64,000 nucleotides of DNA from Thalassolituus alkanivorans (GTDB lineage Bacteria; Pseudomonadota; Gammaproteobacteria; Pseudomonadales; Oceanobacteraceae): the NCBI RefSeq assembly GCF_020447205.1, contig NZ_JAJAEL010000039.1, positions 38,451-102,450 of the forward strand, in the 5' to 3' direction. A model generated the notes under the pieces. That model searched no databases and was not told the DNA's origin. It saw only the letters and a list, made by a program, of their open reading frames with translations. The translations under genes were made by a program, and so were the position numbers. Below are positions 27,698-37,663 of this stretch, one piece after another (positions within the stretch are counted from its first letter, which is position 1; each line of letters starts with the position of its first letter).

Positions 27698-29086
27698 TTA
27701 CTGACCGTAAACCATGGCCGGGAACCAGTTCACCAGTGACGGGAACATAATCAGCAGTGTCAGGCCCAGTAACTGCAGTACGATAAACGGAATAACACCA
27801 CGGTAAATTGTACCGAGTTTGATTTCTGGCGGGCATACACCCTTCAGATAAAACAGTGCAAAGCCAACCGGTGGTGTCAGGAAGGATGTCTGCAACGTCA
27901 CGGCAACCAGCATGACAAACCACACCATAATCGGCTGATCAATCACACCATAGCCATTAATAGAAATTTCCAGAGCATTAATTACCGGAGCGACCAGCGG
28001 TAATACGATCAGTGTAATTTCAATCCAGTCGAGTACAAAACCCAGAAGAAAAACAATGCCCAGCACAAACAGAATGATGCCATAAGGGCCAAAGGGCAAA
28101 GAGGTCAGGAAAGATTCAATGTACTCATCACCACCCAGCTCGCGCAGCACCAGCGCAAACATGGTTGCACCGATAAAGATCGCAAAAATATAACCACTGA
28201 CGCTGAAAGTATTGTGCAGGCATTCACGCACCACATTGATATTCAGGCGGCCGTTATGCCAGGCCAGAAGAATCGCGGCGGCGGCACCAACAGCAGACGC
28301 TTCGGTTGGCGTTGCTATACCGGTAAAAATACTGCCCAGCACCGCAATAATCATCAGCAGTGTGGGGAGCACGGAACGCATAACGTTAACCCAGACTCTC
28401 CATGTTACCGGCTGTACATCTTCTGCCAGTGGCATGGAATGCGGGCGGATGATGCCCCAGCCCAGCACATAGACAATATACAGCACGCCCAGCAGAAGAC
28501 CGGGGACGACGGCTCCCATAAACAGATCGCCGACAGACAGTGCCAGCTGATCCGCCATAATAACCAGCATAATGCTGGGCGGAATCAGAATGCCCAGTGT
28601 ACCAGCGCTGGCAACGGTACCAACGGCAACGGTTTTACAGTAGCCCTGTTTGAGCATGGCGGGTAGTGACATTACCCCCAGCAGCACAACAGAAGCACCG
28701 ACAATACCGGTAGAGGCGGCCAGAATAATCCCGATCAGAATAACAGTAATAGCCAGACCGCCACGTACCCGGCCAAATAATTCCTGAAAGGACTGCATCA
28801 GGTTTTCTGCCGCGCCGGATTTATCCAGCATATTTCCCATAAAAATAAACATGGGTAGCGCAACCAGAATCCAGTTGTCCATGATCTTATAAATACGGCT
28901 GACGACCAGGCCGATGGAATTAAAGTCGATACCTATCATGGTATCGAGATACATGTCGCTCATATACGCCAGAGCGGCAAACAATGTGCCGACACCACCC
29001 AGAACCCAGGCAATAGGAAATCCGGAAAAGAGCAGAAGGATAAAGCTGGCGAACATCGCCACTATCAGAATTTCATTAATTTCCAT
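27698..29086 (-). CDS. dctM: TRAP transporter large permease DctM
   Basis: Inner-membrane sodium-coupled permease of a tripartite periplasmic transporter. 462 residues with about twelve membrane helices. Diagnostic LVALPMFIFMGNMLDKSGAAENLM and LGVMSLPAMLKQGY segments, and the GTLGILIPPSIMLVI motif. Overlaps dctQ by 11 bp. The long helical insert and partner DctP suggest the monocarboxylate-type branch. Confidence 0.93.
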   Translation of the reverse strand: MEINEILIVAMFASFILLLFSGFPIAWVLGGVGTLFAALAYMSDMYLDTMIGIDFNSIGLVVSRIYKIMDNWILVALPMFIFMGNMLDKSGAAENLMQSFQELFGRVRGGLAITVILIGIILAASTGIVGASVVLLGVMSLPAMLKQGYCKTVAVGTVASAGTLGILIPPSIMLVIMADQLALSVGDLFMGAVVPGLLLGVLYIVYVLGWGIIRPHSMPLAEDVQPVTWRVWVNVMRSVLPTLLMIIAVLGSIFTGIATPTEASAVGAAAAILLAWHNGRLNINVVRECLHNTFSVSGYIFAIFIGATMFALVLRELGGDEYIESFLTSLPFGPYGIILFVLGIVFLLGFVLDWIEITLIVLPLVAPVINALEISINGYGVIDQPIMVWFVMLVAVTLQTSFLTPPVGFALFYLKGVCPPEIKLGTIYRGVIPFIVLQLLGLTLLIMFPSLVNWFPAMVYGQ

Positions 29087-29615
29087 GGTTATTACCCCGT
29101 ATCAGTAATACAGACTCGCGATACAGATGGTTGATAAAGGTAAGCATCATCAGGCCGACTGAAACAGGGATCATCGACTTGATCAGCCAGCGCCAGGGCA
29201 GACCGGCAGGGGCGAGAGAGCGCTCATTGATGCGCCAGGATTCGGCAACAAAATCCAGACTGTGAATAAACACGACGAACAGAAAAGGCATCGCCAGTAA
29301 CAGAATTCCGGCTATTTCAGTCATGCTTTTCGCTCTGGCAGAAAAGCGTGCCTGCAGGACATCTACCCGTACATGACTGTTGGTCGCCTGTGCGTAAATA
29401 ACACCAAAGAGTACGCCAATGGCATACAGGTGCCATTGCAGTTCTTCCAGTGCAATCAGACCAGCGCTGAAACCACGGCGCAGGGTTATCTGCAACAGAA
29501 TAACGGCAATAAGAATGGCGTATACCCAGGACAGGTATTCGCAGCTTTTACGTAATACACGATCGACCGCATCTGCCAGCAGCACGGTCGAAGGTGGCCG
29601 GAGATCATTATTCAT
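29076..29615 (-). CDS. dctQ: TRAP transporter small permease DctQ
   Basis: 179 residues with four membrane helices and the conserved EELQWHLYAIGVLFG segment of the family. Forms the membrane complex with DctM. Its start is 62 bp after dctP, with an attenuator-like hairpin between. Confidence 0.9.
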   Translation of the reverse strand: MNNDLRPPSTVLLADAVDRVLRKSCEYLSWVYAILIAVILLQITLRRGFSAGLIALEELQWHLYAIGVLFGVIYAQATNSHVRVDVLQARFSARAKSMTEIAGILLLAMPFLFVVFIHSLDFVAESWRINERSLAPAGLPWRWLIKSMIPVSVGLMMLTFINHLYRESVLLIRGNNHGN

Positions 29616-29624
29616 AACATTACC

Positions 29625-29665
29625 CGTTTAAAAACAGAAATACCGGCACAGGGTTCTGTACCGGT
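29625..29665 (-). terminator. Attenuator hairpin between dctP and dctQ
   Basis: Stem ACCGGTACAG / CTGTGCCGGT (minus strand, one G-U pair), 4-nt loop, followed on the minus strand by a T-rich ATTTCTGTTTTT. A partial terminator here would give more binding protein than permease, a common TRAP and ABC arrangement. Confidence 0.7.
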
Positions 29666-29677
29666 TTAAGGCAGGAT

Positions 29678-30727
29678 TCAGTCGCGGTTGATAAAGGCGC
29701 GGCTTGACCAGAGTTTGTAGTTGTCGCGGAAGTTTTTCAGATCGTCATAAACCACGGCAAAGGTCGGATCTTTACGCTGTTCCTGAACCACCTCTTCCCA
29801 TGCTGAACGGAACTGATCCATCATTTCCTTTGGCCAGGTACGGATTTCTACACCACGGACTTCGGCATTTTTCTTCATGGCTTCAAACTGAATGTACTCA
29901 GATTCCGCTACGGAGTTAGTTACGGATGCCTTACAGGTTGTGGAAATCTGTGCGCGCTGGCTGTCGCTCATGCCGTTCCAGGTATCTTTGTTGATCAGCA
30001 GTTCGAATACTGTGGCCTGCTGATGCCAGCCAGGGAAGTAGTTATATTTGGCCACTTTATAGAAGCCCAGCTTTTCGTCGATGGCTGGCTGTGAGAATTC
30101 GGTGGCATCAATTGCGCCTTTTTCCAGAGCACCAAAAATTTCACCACCCGGAATCAGAGAGGTGGATACTCCCAGTTTCTGCATAACTTCGCCGCCAAGG
30201 CCGTAGAAACGCATATTCAGGCCTTTAAGATCATCGACGCTGTTTACCGGTTTTTTAAACCAGCCGGATGTTTCCGGACTGATCAGGGCACAGGGCTCAA
30301 CGTGTACGTTGTAGCCGCCGTCATCGTACATTTTCTGGTACAGCTTCAGGCCATTGCCGTAATACATCCACGCGGCAAACTCCGGAGCTTCAGGGCCGAA
30401 CGGAATGGTAGAAAAGATTGCAGCAGCCGGCATTTTTCCTGCCCAGTAACCGGCAATAGAATAACCGGAGTTCACTTTACCGCTGGACACTGCATCCAGA
30501 ATCTCCAGTGGCGCAACCAGTTTTCCCGGCTCGTAAATTTTCATTTTAATCTGACCGCCGGATACCAGAGGCAGCTGCTCAGATACCCAGGTGATCGGGG
30601 TTCCAAGGGCCGGCAGGTTGGAGCCGAAAGCAATGGGTGTTTTCAGTAATACAGGTTTTGCATGAACCGCAGCGGCACAGAGTACAAGAGCGGAAGCCGT
30701 CAGTAATGGCTTGATCATGGTTTTCAT
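29678..30727 (-). CDS. dctP: TRAP transporter periplasmic binding protein DctP (monocarboxylate type)
   Basis: 349 residues with signal peptide (cleavage near VHA-KPV). The AIDATEFSQPAIDEKLGFYKVAKYNYFPGWHQQATVFELLIN region closely resembles binding proteins for 2-oxo and hydroxy monocarboxylates (TakP/lactate group), and includes the conserved Arg-containing GLNMRFYGLGGEV. 3-Hydroxybutyrate is a plausible substrate because of the adjacent PHB genes; this is inference. Divergent from the kinase gene; an exact regulon palindrome lies between them. Confidence 0.9.
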   Translation of the reverse strand: MKTMIKPLLTASALVLCAAAVHAKPVLLKTPIAFGSNLPALGTPITWVSEQLPLVSGGQIKMKIYEPGKLVAPLEILDAVSSGKVNSGYSIAGYWAGKMPAAAIFSTIPFGPEAPEFAAWMYYGNGLKLYQKMYDDGGYNVHVEPCALISPETSGWFKKPVNSVDDLKGLNMRFYGLGGEVMQKLGVSTSLIPGGEIFGALEKGAIDATEFSQPAIDEKLGFYKVAKYNYFPGWHQQATVFELLINKDTWNGMSDSQRAQISTTCKASVTNSVAESEYIQFEAMKKNAEVRGVEIRTWPKEMMDQFRSAWEEVVQEQRKDPTFAVVYDDLKNFRDNYKLWSSRAFINRD

Positions 30728-30826
30728 ATCAGACTCCGGATTTATTATTTTCCTTTAATCTGAAAAGTCAGTTATCTGACAGATCAGGATTAAAAAAACT
30801 ATATGAACCGGTTGGCTTTCACTCCA

Positions 30827-30878
30827 TCCTTCTTTGGTAGGGACAATTAAAATAAGTGCAATACCTACTAAAGTAGGT
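30827..30878. promoter_or_regulatory. Regulon palindrome, exact copy plus a degenerate copy
   Basis: ACCTACTAAAGTAGGT at 30863-30878 (7-bp arms, 2-bp spacer), identical to the copy at 36089. A weaker version, TCCTTCTTTGGTAGGG (10 of 16), lies at 30827-30842. Both are in the 272-bp region shared by divergent dctP and the kinase gene. Confidence 0.7.
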
Positions 30879-30999
30879 GGCGGACAGTCAGATATCGCCA
30901 TGCACAAAAAATACGGAAATAGTCAGCCATAATTGTCACTATAGCTGTGACGAAACGCCTGGCCTGTTATATGGTGCAGGAGCGGACTGAAAGAATAAG

Positions 31000-33900
31000 A
31001 TGAGGTGCCACTTGATCGATTATCTGAGCAGTATATGGCTGGTTGGTCTTATTTCTTTGGCTTATGTGGGTTTTCTGTTTGTTCTGGCTATTCTGGGTGA
31101 CCGTATCCGGAAGTCTTCATGGCAGCCCTATGTATACAGCCTGACTCTGGCAATATTCTGTACCACCTGGGCCTTCTATGGAACGGTTGAGCAGACCGTT
31201 CGGCATGGCTGGCTGCTGGCACCAACCTACCTGGGCGCGATTGTTTTAATTACCGTCGGCAGGAAAACAGCACCACCATATCGGATTTTATTTCAGCACG
31301 CTTTGGTCATAGCCGTGGACTGGCTGTACTGATTTCGGTACTCAGTATTCTTGGTATAGTGCCTTATATTGCCCTGCAGCTTAAGGCGGTATCGGGAAGC
31401 TTTCAGATTATTACTGACACCACCTCTGTTCAGCTCAGCTGGTACAGCGATCCGACACTGTTTATTGCCGCCGTTATGGCCATTTTCAGTATTCTGTTTG
31501 GTACCCGCACAGTGGACTCGAGTGAAAGCCATCAGGGCATGATGCTGGCTATTGCCTTTGAATCGCTGGTGAAATTATTTGCCCTGAGTGCCGTGGGTAT
31601 TTTTGCCGTTTATGGTTTGTATGATGGCTTCGGCGATCTGTTCAGCAAAGCATTAGCCAATGAACACCTGCACAAAGTACTGACTACCTACGAGAACCCA
31701 AGCGTTTATCTTACCCATGCCCTTATCGGTGGTATTGCGATTATTGCTTTGCCGCGCCAGTTTCACGTCGCTGTGGTGGAGTACCGCAGTGAGCAGGATT
31801 TAAAAACAGCACGCTGGATGTTTCCGCTGTATTTGTTGCTGATTAACCTGTTTCTGCTGCCGCTGGCACTGGCTGCATTTATGCACGGCGATGTGCTGGA
31901 ATCCTTTAACTTTATTACTTTACAGCTGCCACTGGCATTTGGTCAGACTGAGCTGGCCACCTTTGCCTACGTTGGTGGCTTGTCGGCCGGAACCTCGATG
32001 GTGATTATTGCCTCTATCACCCTGGCCACCATGATCTGTAACGAAATCATTATTCCATTGCTGATCAAGCTGCGTCTGCAGGGCGACTCGCGGGATATTA
32101 AAGAACGTGTACTGAATATCCGCCGCATTGCCATTGTTATTGTTATGGCTTTTGCTTTTGTTTATTACCGTATGCTGTCGCAGTTCCATAGCCTGTCGGA
32201 AATCGGTCTTCTGTCGTTTACCGCTATTGCTCAGTTTGCCCCTCCGATTCTGATTGGTCTGATATGGCAGGGAGCGAACCGCATGGGCGCTTATGCCGGT
32301 TTGCTGAGTGGATTTCTGTTGTGGTTCTACTGTTTGTTCTTACCTGTATTAGCTAATGCAGGCTGGGTTCACAGCGGTTTTATGGATGGCCCTTTCGGGC
32401 TTGAGTTTTTACGTCCCCAGGCATTGCTTGGCTTTGATAATATGAACCCGGTGGTGCATGGCACATTCTGGAGTCTGATGGCCAATACCCTGGCTCTGGT
32501 AATATTCTCGCTGTATTACAAACCGGGTTTTTCCGACATTGAACAGGCACAGCGTTTTGTAGAACCATCGCCGGGCCAGCGCAGTGCTGCTCCACGGCGT
32601 TATGCAATCCGTACCGATGATCTTAAAGCACTGCTACAGCGCTTTATTAATCCGGCAAAAATCGATGCCCTGTTTAAAGACTTTTCCAATCCGGTAACCG
32701 GGCGGCTGATTACCCGTGGCGTGGTCAGCGAATCGATGCTGAAAGCGGCCGACCGCTTACTCAGTTCTGTGCTTGGTCGGCGTGGTTCCGATTTGCTGTT
32801 GCACAATCTGGTGGATGATAAATCGCCGCAATTCGCCCACCTTAACAGCCTGATGGAAGAGGTGAGCGAAGTTGTACTGTTTAACCGCGACCTGCTTAAC
32901 TCCGTACTGCACAGTCTGGTACAGGGTATTACCGTCGTCGATGAAAATCATAACCTGGTGGCCTGGAATCAGCGCTTTGCCAATCTTTATGATTTTCCCC
33001 CGGGTTATTTATACGTAGGGCTTTCTGCAGAAATGGTGGTGCGCTTTATTGCCCGCTCCGGTGGTTATGGTGAAGGTGATGTGGAAGCTCAGGTGCAGAT
33101 GCGCATGAGCGAGATTGAAAACCGAATGTCGCTGCATTATGTACGCCGCGCCGCCGATCGCCGTTATATTGAATTAATCGGCAATCCGATCTCAACCAAC
33201 CTGTATATCACGGTATACAGTGATATTACCGAATACCGCAATATTGAAGATGAGTTGCGTAAGGCCAACGAAATTCTGGAAGACCGGGTTGAGGAACGGA
33301 CGCAGGAACTGACGGCTCTTAATGCTGACCTGCAGCGTGCCAACCGTAATAAAACCCGCTTTCTGGCCGCAGCCGGTCACGATCTGGTACAGCCGCTGAA
33401 TTCGGCGTCGTTATTTTCTGCATCCATCATCAATAAGTTACAGAAAGCCGCAAGCCGCTGTCCGGAACTCAGCACCGATATTCTGCCGGTAGCACAGAAT
33501 ATGGAACACTCACTCAGCTCTGCCGAATCGCTGCTGAATGAACTGCTGGAAATATCCAAACTGGATGCCGATATTGTGCGTGCGAATGTGCAGATATTCC
33601 GCCTGTCTTCTGTCTTACGCTCGTTGGTTGAAGAATTCCGGCCGTTATTTCAGCGCAAAGGTATTGAGTTACGTTTTATTGATTGCCAGCTGATGGTCGA
33701 GTCAGATCCTGTTCTGTTACGCCGTATTCTGCAGAACCTGCTGGCCAACGCATTGCGCTATACCGACCGTGGCCGTGTACTGATCGGCGTTCGCCGCAGT
33801 CGTGATCATGTGCGCCTGCAGGTACTGGACAGTGGTCGTGGTATTCCGCCGGATGACCTGCATATGATTTTTGAAGAATTTCACCGGGTCGAAAGTCAGG

Positions 33901-34457
33901 GGGATAATGGCAGTAAGGGGCTGGGTCTGGGGCTGTCGATTGTGCAGCGTATGTGCAAACTGTTACAGCACCCGATTCAGGCGCAGTCTGAACTTGGCCG
34001 TGGCAGTGTCTTCACAATGGCTATTCCTATTACTGAGCAGCTGCCTGAGCCGGAAACTCCTGCCGCAGCACAGGTCAGTTTATCGACGGATCAGCTGATT
34101 CTGTGTATTGATAACGAGCGGCAGATTACCGAAGGTATGAGCGAGCTGCTCTCTGATTGGGGTTATCAGGTTGTGGCGGCAATTAACGACGAAGAAGCGT
34201 TACAGAAGCTTCAGGGGCGTACTCCGGCATTGGCGATTGTTGATTATCATCTGGACTTCGGTAAAACCGGACTGGACGCTATGGCCGCACTGCAACCACA
34301 CTGGCAGCAGCCGGTACCTTGTCTGGTCATTACCGCCGACTATACCGACGAAGTAAAAGAACGCATTCAGGCGCTGGATTATCAGCTGCTGAAAAAACCG
34401 GTTAAGGCGATGGCGTTGCGTGCGGTGTTAAATCAGATAATGGGGTATAGGGAGTAA
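31000..34457 (+). pseudogene. CrbS/MxtR-type hybrid histidine kinase, frameshifted
   Basis: Sodium-solute-symporter-like sensor domain, PAS domain (FANLYDFPPGYLYVG), histidine kinase with phospho-acceptor GHDLVQPLNSA, ATPase boxes NLLANALRYT and GLGLGLSI, and a C-terminal receiver (VDYHLD): the CrbS/MxtR layout that governs acetate and short-chain acid use with a LuxR regulator. The first frame stops at 31332. The homologous sequence resumes in another frame near 31254 (RRQENSTTISDF) and runs to 34457. About 11-13 residues of the symporter domain are missing at the junction, consistent with a deletion of length 1 mod 3. The downstream 1032-codon frame is undamaged, so the lesion is recent or an assembly error. 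Confidence 0.85.
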
Positions 34458-34516
34458 TTCGTCGAAGAAGGGGTCTGCTTTCTTGCCGATCTACATCCGC
34501 GAGATTTAACGGACAA

Positions 34517-35293
34517 CTAATGTGCAGGTATCTGACCGACACTCTGGTTACGAAAAACTTCTCGTACGGCATCTACTAAGCCATACACCAGAAGCGAATT
34601 TTGTACACGGGCCTCGGGGTGCGAATACATAATGACTGGTTTTTGCTCCGCGTTAAGGAACCATTTGATACCTCTCGTGGTTTCCAGAACCTCCACATCA
34701 TCGAGTCCCAGAGCCCAACGTAAATCCCATCCAGTTCCGCAACAAATCGTAAGATCCGCTTGATACAAGGCATACTGTTCGCGTATGCATTCACGATCTT
34801 CGGCAACCACTGCTTGAAAGCTCGCCCGCTCAGTCGTGTGTCCACCTGGTGATTTTTTCATATTCATCGCGCATATACGCGTCAGGACTGACTTCCGCTG
34901 ATCTTCTGTCACGGATTTCAGATCCTTCCAGTGAATATCCAGCCCGGAGCTTTCAATGCAGCGAATCCAGCGTGTAATATTATCCCAACTTTGCGGACGG
35001 GCTCCGTTGCGAATAAATTCTCGCAAATCCCAGCCTCCACCACTAAGGTCGTTAACCTCTTTTAGCACAAAGCAAAGTTTAAGGGGCGCGCTTAAGTAAT
35101 CCTCTTCGCATACAACGCCATCGGCGACAAACCCCTTTCTGCTTCCCTTCCAACGCTCAAACAGAGCGGATTCTTCTTTAAGTATCGTCATACGCATCCT
35201 GGCATCAGAAAAGTTCATCAGGTGTTTCAGCCTGAAATAAGAAATCATCAGATCAGCGCCAACTCCGCCTTTGAACGGGAAGGCCATATCCAC
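34517..35293 (-). CDS. Uncharacterised protein inserted between kinase and regulator
   Basis: 258 residues; ATG 35191 (MTILKEESALFERW) is a possible later start. Notable segments are LCFVLKEVNDLSGGGWDLREF, NMKKSPGGHTT, TICCGTGWDLRWALG and VIMYSHPEAR. The Gly-rich motif and the terminal HPEAR recall the uracil-DNA-glycosylase superfamily arrangement, but I cannot assign it. Base composition is lower in GC than the flanks, and it separates a two-component pair that is usually adjacent, so it is probably acquired. Confidence 0.6.
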   Translation of the reverse strand: MDMAFPFKGGVGADLMISYFRLKHLMNFSDARMRMTILKEESALFERWKGSRKGFVADGVVCEEDYLSAPLKLCFVLKEVNDLSGGGWDLREFIRNGARPQSWDNITRWIRCIESSGLDIHWKDLKSVTEDQRKSVLTRICAMNMKKSPGGHTTERASFQAVVAEDRECIREQYALYQADLTICCGTGWDLRWALGLDDVEVLETTRGIKWFLNAEQKPVIMYSHPEARVQNSLLVYGLVDAVREVFRNQSVGQIPAH

Positions 35294-35394
35294 ACAGATG
35301 GTATTATTTTGATTGGAGCAATGCTACTCGGCATTGGGTTTAGATACAGGAAGCTCTTTCCATAGACCAGATTACGCTTAGAGGGATCGGGTTT

Positions 35395-36006
35395 TCAGTC
35401 AGGAATCGCCAGCTCCTGCACAATCAGCGCGGCCTGAGTGCGGTTATTAATATTCAGTTTGCGGAAAATATCGCTGATATGGGATTTAACCGTGGTTTCT
35501 TTGATATTCAGGGCATAGGCAATCTGTTTGTTCAGTGCACCCTCGGCAATAAACTGTAATACGCGTAATTGCTGCGGTGTGAGCTGGCGCAGTTTTTCGG
35601 CCAGATCAGATTTTGTATGGCTGAATTCGGGAAAGCTGATACCACCTGAAAAAATATGCTCAACGGCAGCGCGGATCTCCACTGGTGATGATGCCTTGGG
35701 AATAAATCCCAGCGCCCCCATGCTGCGGATACTGCCGATAACAGACTGGTCTTCGCTGGCGCTGACAACAGCAACCGCCAGTTGCGGGTGCTCACTGCGT
35801 ATACGCATTAACCCCATAAGGCCATTGTTGCCGGGCATTTTTAAATCGAGTAGCAACAGATCGGTATCGCTTGAGCGCAGGTTTTCCTGAACCTGATCGA
35901 AAGTCTCACATTCGCTGATGTTGCAGGGTTCTTTCAGCTCGGCAAGCGCACCACGCAACGCTGTACGGAACAGCGGATGATCGTCCGCAATAAGTATCTG
36001 ATACAT
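35395..36006 (-). CDS. LuxR-family response regulator, CrbR/ErdR-like
   Basis: 203 residues. Receiver domain with acidic pocket D8-D9, phospho-acceptor Asp54 in LLLLDLKMPG and Lys in FIPKA; C-terminal LuxR helix-turn-helix (LTPQQLRVLQFIAEG...NKQIAYALNIKETTVKSHISDIFRKL). Natural partner of the hybrid kinase at 31000. An exact copy of the palindrome lies 83 bp upstream of its start. I propose it binds this palindrome throughout the PHB block. Confidence 0.9.
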   Translation of the reverse strand: MYQILIADDHPLFRTALRGALAELKEPCNISECETFDQVQENLRSSDTDLLLLDLKMPGNNGLMGLMRIRSEHPQLAVAVVSASEDQSVIGSIRSMGALGFIPKASSPVEIRAAVEHIFSGGISFPEFSHTKSDLAEKLRQLTPQQLRVLQFIAEGALNKQIAYALNIKETTVKSHISDIFRKLNINNRTQAALIVQELAIPD

Positions 36007-36088
36007 GGGCCCGCCTTGTTTTTATCGTTATCCGGCTATGACTCTAACCGTCGTCCTGACCTGCAGGCAATACACTAACACCCCCTCT

Positions 36089-36104
36089 ACCTACTAAAGT
36101 AGGT
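36089..36104. promoter_or_regulatory. Regulon palindrome, exact copy between regulator and porin
   Basis: ACCTACTAAAGTAGGT, identical over 16 bp to the copy at 30863. It lies in the 310-bp region shared by the regulator gene and the divergent porin gene. A weaker match (CCCTACTATTTTACGG, 10 of 16) is at 36181. Nothing else is recognisable in this gap. Confidence 0.7.
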
Positions 36105-36316
36105 TGTTTTGGTAACGAATTTTCAATGATAAGTACGGTCTGGCGCAGATTGGCATTTTCTGCTCATAAACCACAACAGTCCCTACTATTTTACGGGATA
36201 CCCGTTACTTTCCCCGCCCTATATTAATCGTGCTCCGCAGGAATTACCTGCACTGTGCGGATACAGACTGGTTGTTTGTGATCCGTAATTTCACATCATC
36301 TAAAGGGTAGGAAGAC

Positions 36317-37411
36317 ATGATGCAAAATAACAATAAGGCCAACCGTCTGGCGCTGGCGGTATGTACTGCAGCTCTGTTTGGTGCGGTTGCCGCACAGGCG
36401 GAAGTTAAAACTGAAAATACCTTCAGCGGCTATGTAAAAGCAGACATGCTGTTTAATTCTGAAAATGACGCCACGGGTGGCTTGCGGGAGCAGGCACTGC
36501 TGACACTGAATGCCGATGAAGCCGATGATGAAGAAGGCGATCTGTATATGTCAGCCTGGGAATCACGCCTGAATTTCACCTCAAAAAGCACCGGTACTCC
36601 GGTGGGTGATCTGAAAGCAGTGATCGAAGGCGATATGTATTCGGGCCCGAGCCAGAATGTGTTTAACCTGCGTCATGCCTATATGCAGCATAATAACCTG
36701 ACCATCGGTCAGACCTGGTCCACCTTTATGGATCTGGGCGCGCTGGCCGAAACAGCTGATTTTGGTGGCCCGGCAGCACGTATTTTTACCCGTCAGCCCC
36801 TGATCCGTTACAGCGTCCAGATGGGTGATGCGACTCTTGATCTGGCAGCAGAAAAACCGAAAAACTCCGCAGACCCGGTAATGCCGGATCTGGTGGCTAA
36901 ATACACCATGAAAACTTCTTTTGGACATCTGTCTGCCGGTGTTTTAGCACAGCAACTGAATGACGATACCGGCGTTAAAGACGATTCTGCGATGGCCCTT
37001 GCGGCGCGTTTTTCCGGACGGGTTAATCTGGGAGGAGATAACGTTAAATTTGCAGTCATCTCCGGTCAGGGGCTTGGTGGCTATATGAACTTTGGTGATG
37101 TAGCAGCCTATGATTTCTCTGGCGATAGCATTGAACTGTCGGAACAGACCGGCTTTAAAGTCGCCTACCAGCATGTATTTACCGATACCCTGCGTTCTAC
37201 CCTGCGCTATGCCCAGACCAGCAGCGAAATTGACGGTAAAGACATGGGTGATTTCAGCTCGGTACATGCCAACCTGATTTACAACCCATACAAGCCATTA
37301 AGCTATGGTGCCGAAATTATTTCTGCGACCAAGGCCAAGGCTGAAGGTAATGCCCTGACTGAAGACCGCAAACTCAGTCGTCTGCATCTGTTCGCCAAAC
37401 TGGCATTCTGA
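36317..37411 (+). CDS. DcaP-type outer-membrane porin
   Basis: 364 residues; signal peptide ends near AQA-EVK. The FSGYVKADMLF opening and the LTIGQTWSTFMDLGALAETADFGGPA segment are typical of DcaP trimeric porins, which take up small dicarboxylic and other anionic solutes. C-terminal Phe after LFAKLAF, as expected for an outer-membrane barrel. Next to a regulon palindrome, so it probably admits monomers or oligomers released from PHB; this is inference. Confidence 0.88.
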   Translation: MMQNNNKANRLALAVCTAALFGAVAAQAEVKTENTFSGYVKADMLFNSENDATGGLREQALLTLNADEADDEEGDLYMSAWESRLNFTSKSTGTPVGDLKAVIEGDMYSGPSQNVFNLRHAYMQHNNLTIGQTWSTFMDLGALAETADFGGPAARIFTRQPLIRYSVQMGDATLDLAAEKPKNSADPVMPDLVAKYTMKTSFGHLSAGVLAQQLNDDTGVKDDSAMALAARFSGRVNLGGDNVKFAVISGQGLGGYMNFGDVAAYDFSGDSIELSEQTGFKVAYQHVFTDTLRSTLRYAQTSSEIDGKDMGDFSSVHANLIYNPYKPLSYGAEIISATKAKAEGNALTEDRKLSRLHLFAKLAF

Positions 37412-37421
37412 TGTTCTTTAC

Positions 37422-37457
37422 TGAGCCGGGGATTTGTCTCCCCCGGCTCAGATTTTT
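37422..37457 (+). terminator. Terminator of the porin gene
   Basis: Perfect 10-bp stem TGAGCCGGGG / CCCCGGCTCA, 9-nt loop, then GATTTTT. Confidence 0.88.
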
Positions 37458-37471
37458 CGCGCCCGTCGCAT

Positions 37472-37527
37472 CCCCTGGCATTGTTTGTGTCAGCTCTCCT
37501 TCCTTATTCGCCAGGGGCTTTTTTTTA
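37472..37527 (+). terminator. Second terminator-like hairpin
   Basis: 8-bp stem CCCCTGGC / GCCAGGGG with a 30-nt loop followed by CTTTTTTTT. It forms a tandem terminator with the preceding hairpin. Confidence 0.6.
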
Positions 37528-37559
37528 CTGTGTTGTTCGCCGGATATGACCGGAGGAGA

Positions 37560-37575
37560 ACCTACCAAAGTAAGA
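37560..37575. promoter_or_regulatory. Regulon palindrome, copy upstream of PHB depolymerase
   Basis: ACCTACCAAAGTAAGA matches 13 of 16 positions of the exact site. It lies 88 bp before the depolymerase ATG. Confidence 0.55.
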
Positions 37576-37663
37576 TGTGCCTGCTGCCATCGCTTCCTAG
37601 TATGAAGTTACACCAAAGCTTTCTTTGTGTGCGCACCAATAAATATAACGATGGAGCAGAATC

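Noticed and set aside
31240..31360. Programmed ribosomal frameshift in the hybrid kinase
   Set aside because: About 11-13 residues of the conserved domain are missing as well, and no slippery heptamer is apparent; a deletion or assembly error fits better.
36150..36170. Sigma-54 promoter (TGGCA ... TGCTC) upstream of the porin
   Set aside because: The GG to GC distance is two bases shorter than the sigma-54 requirement.
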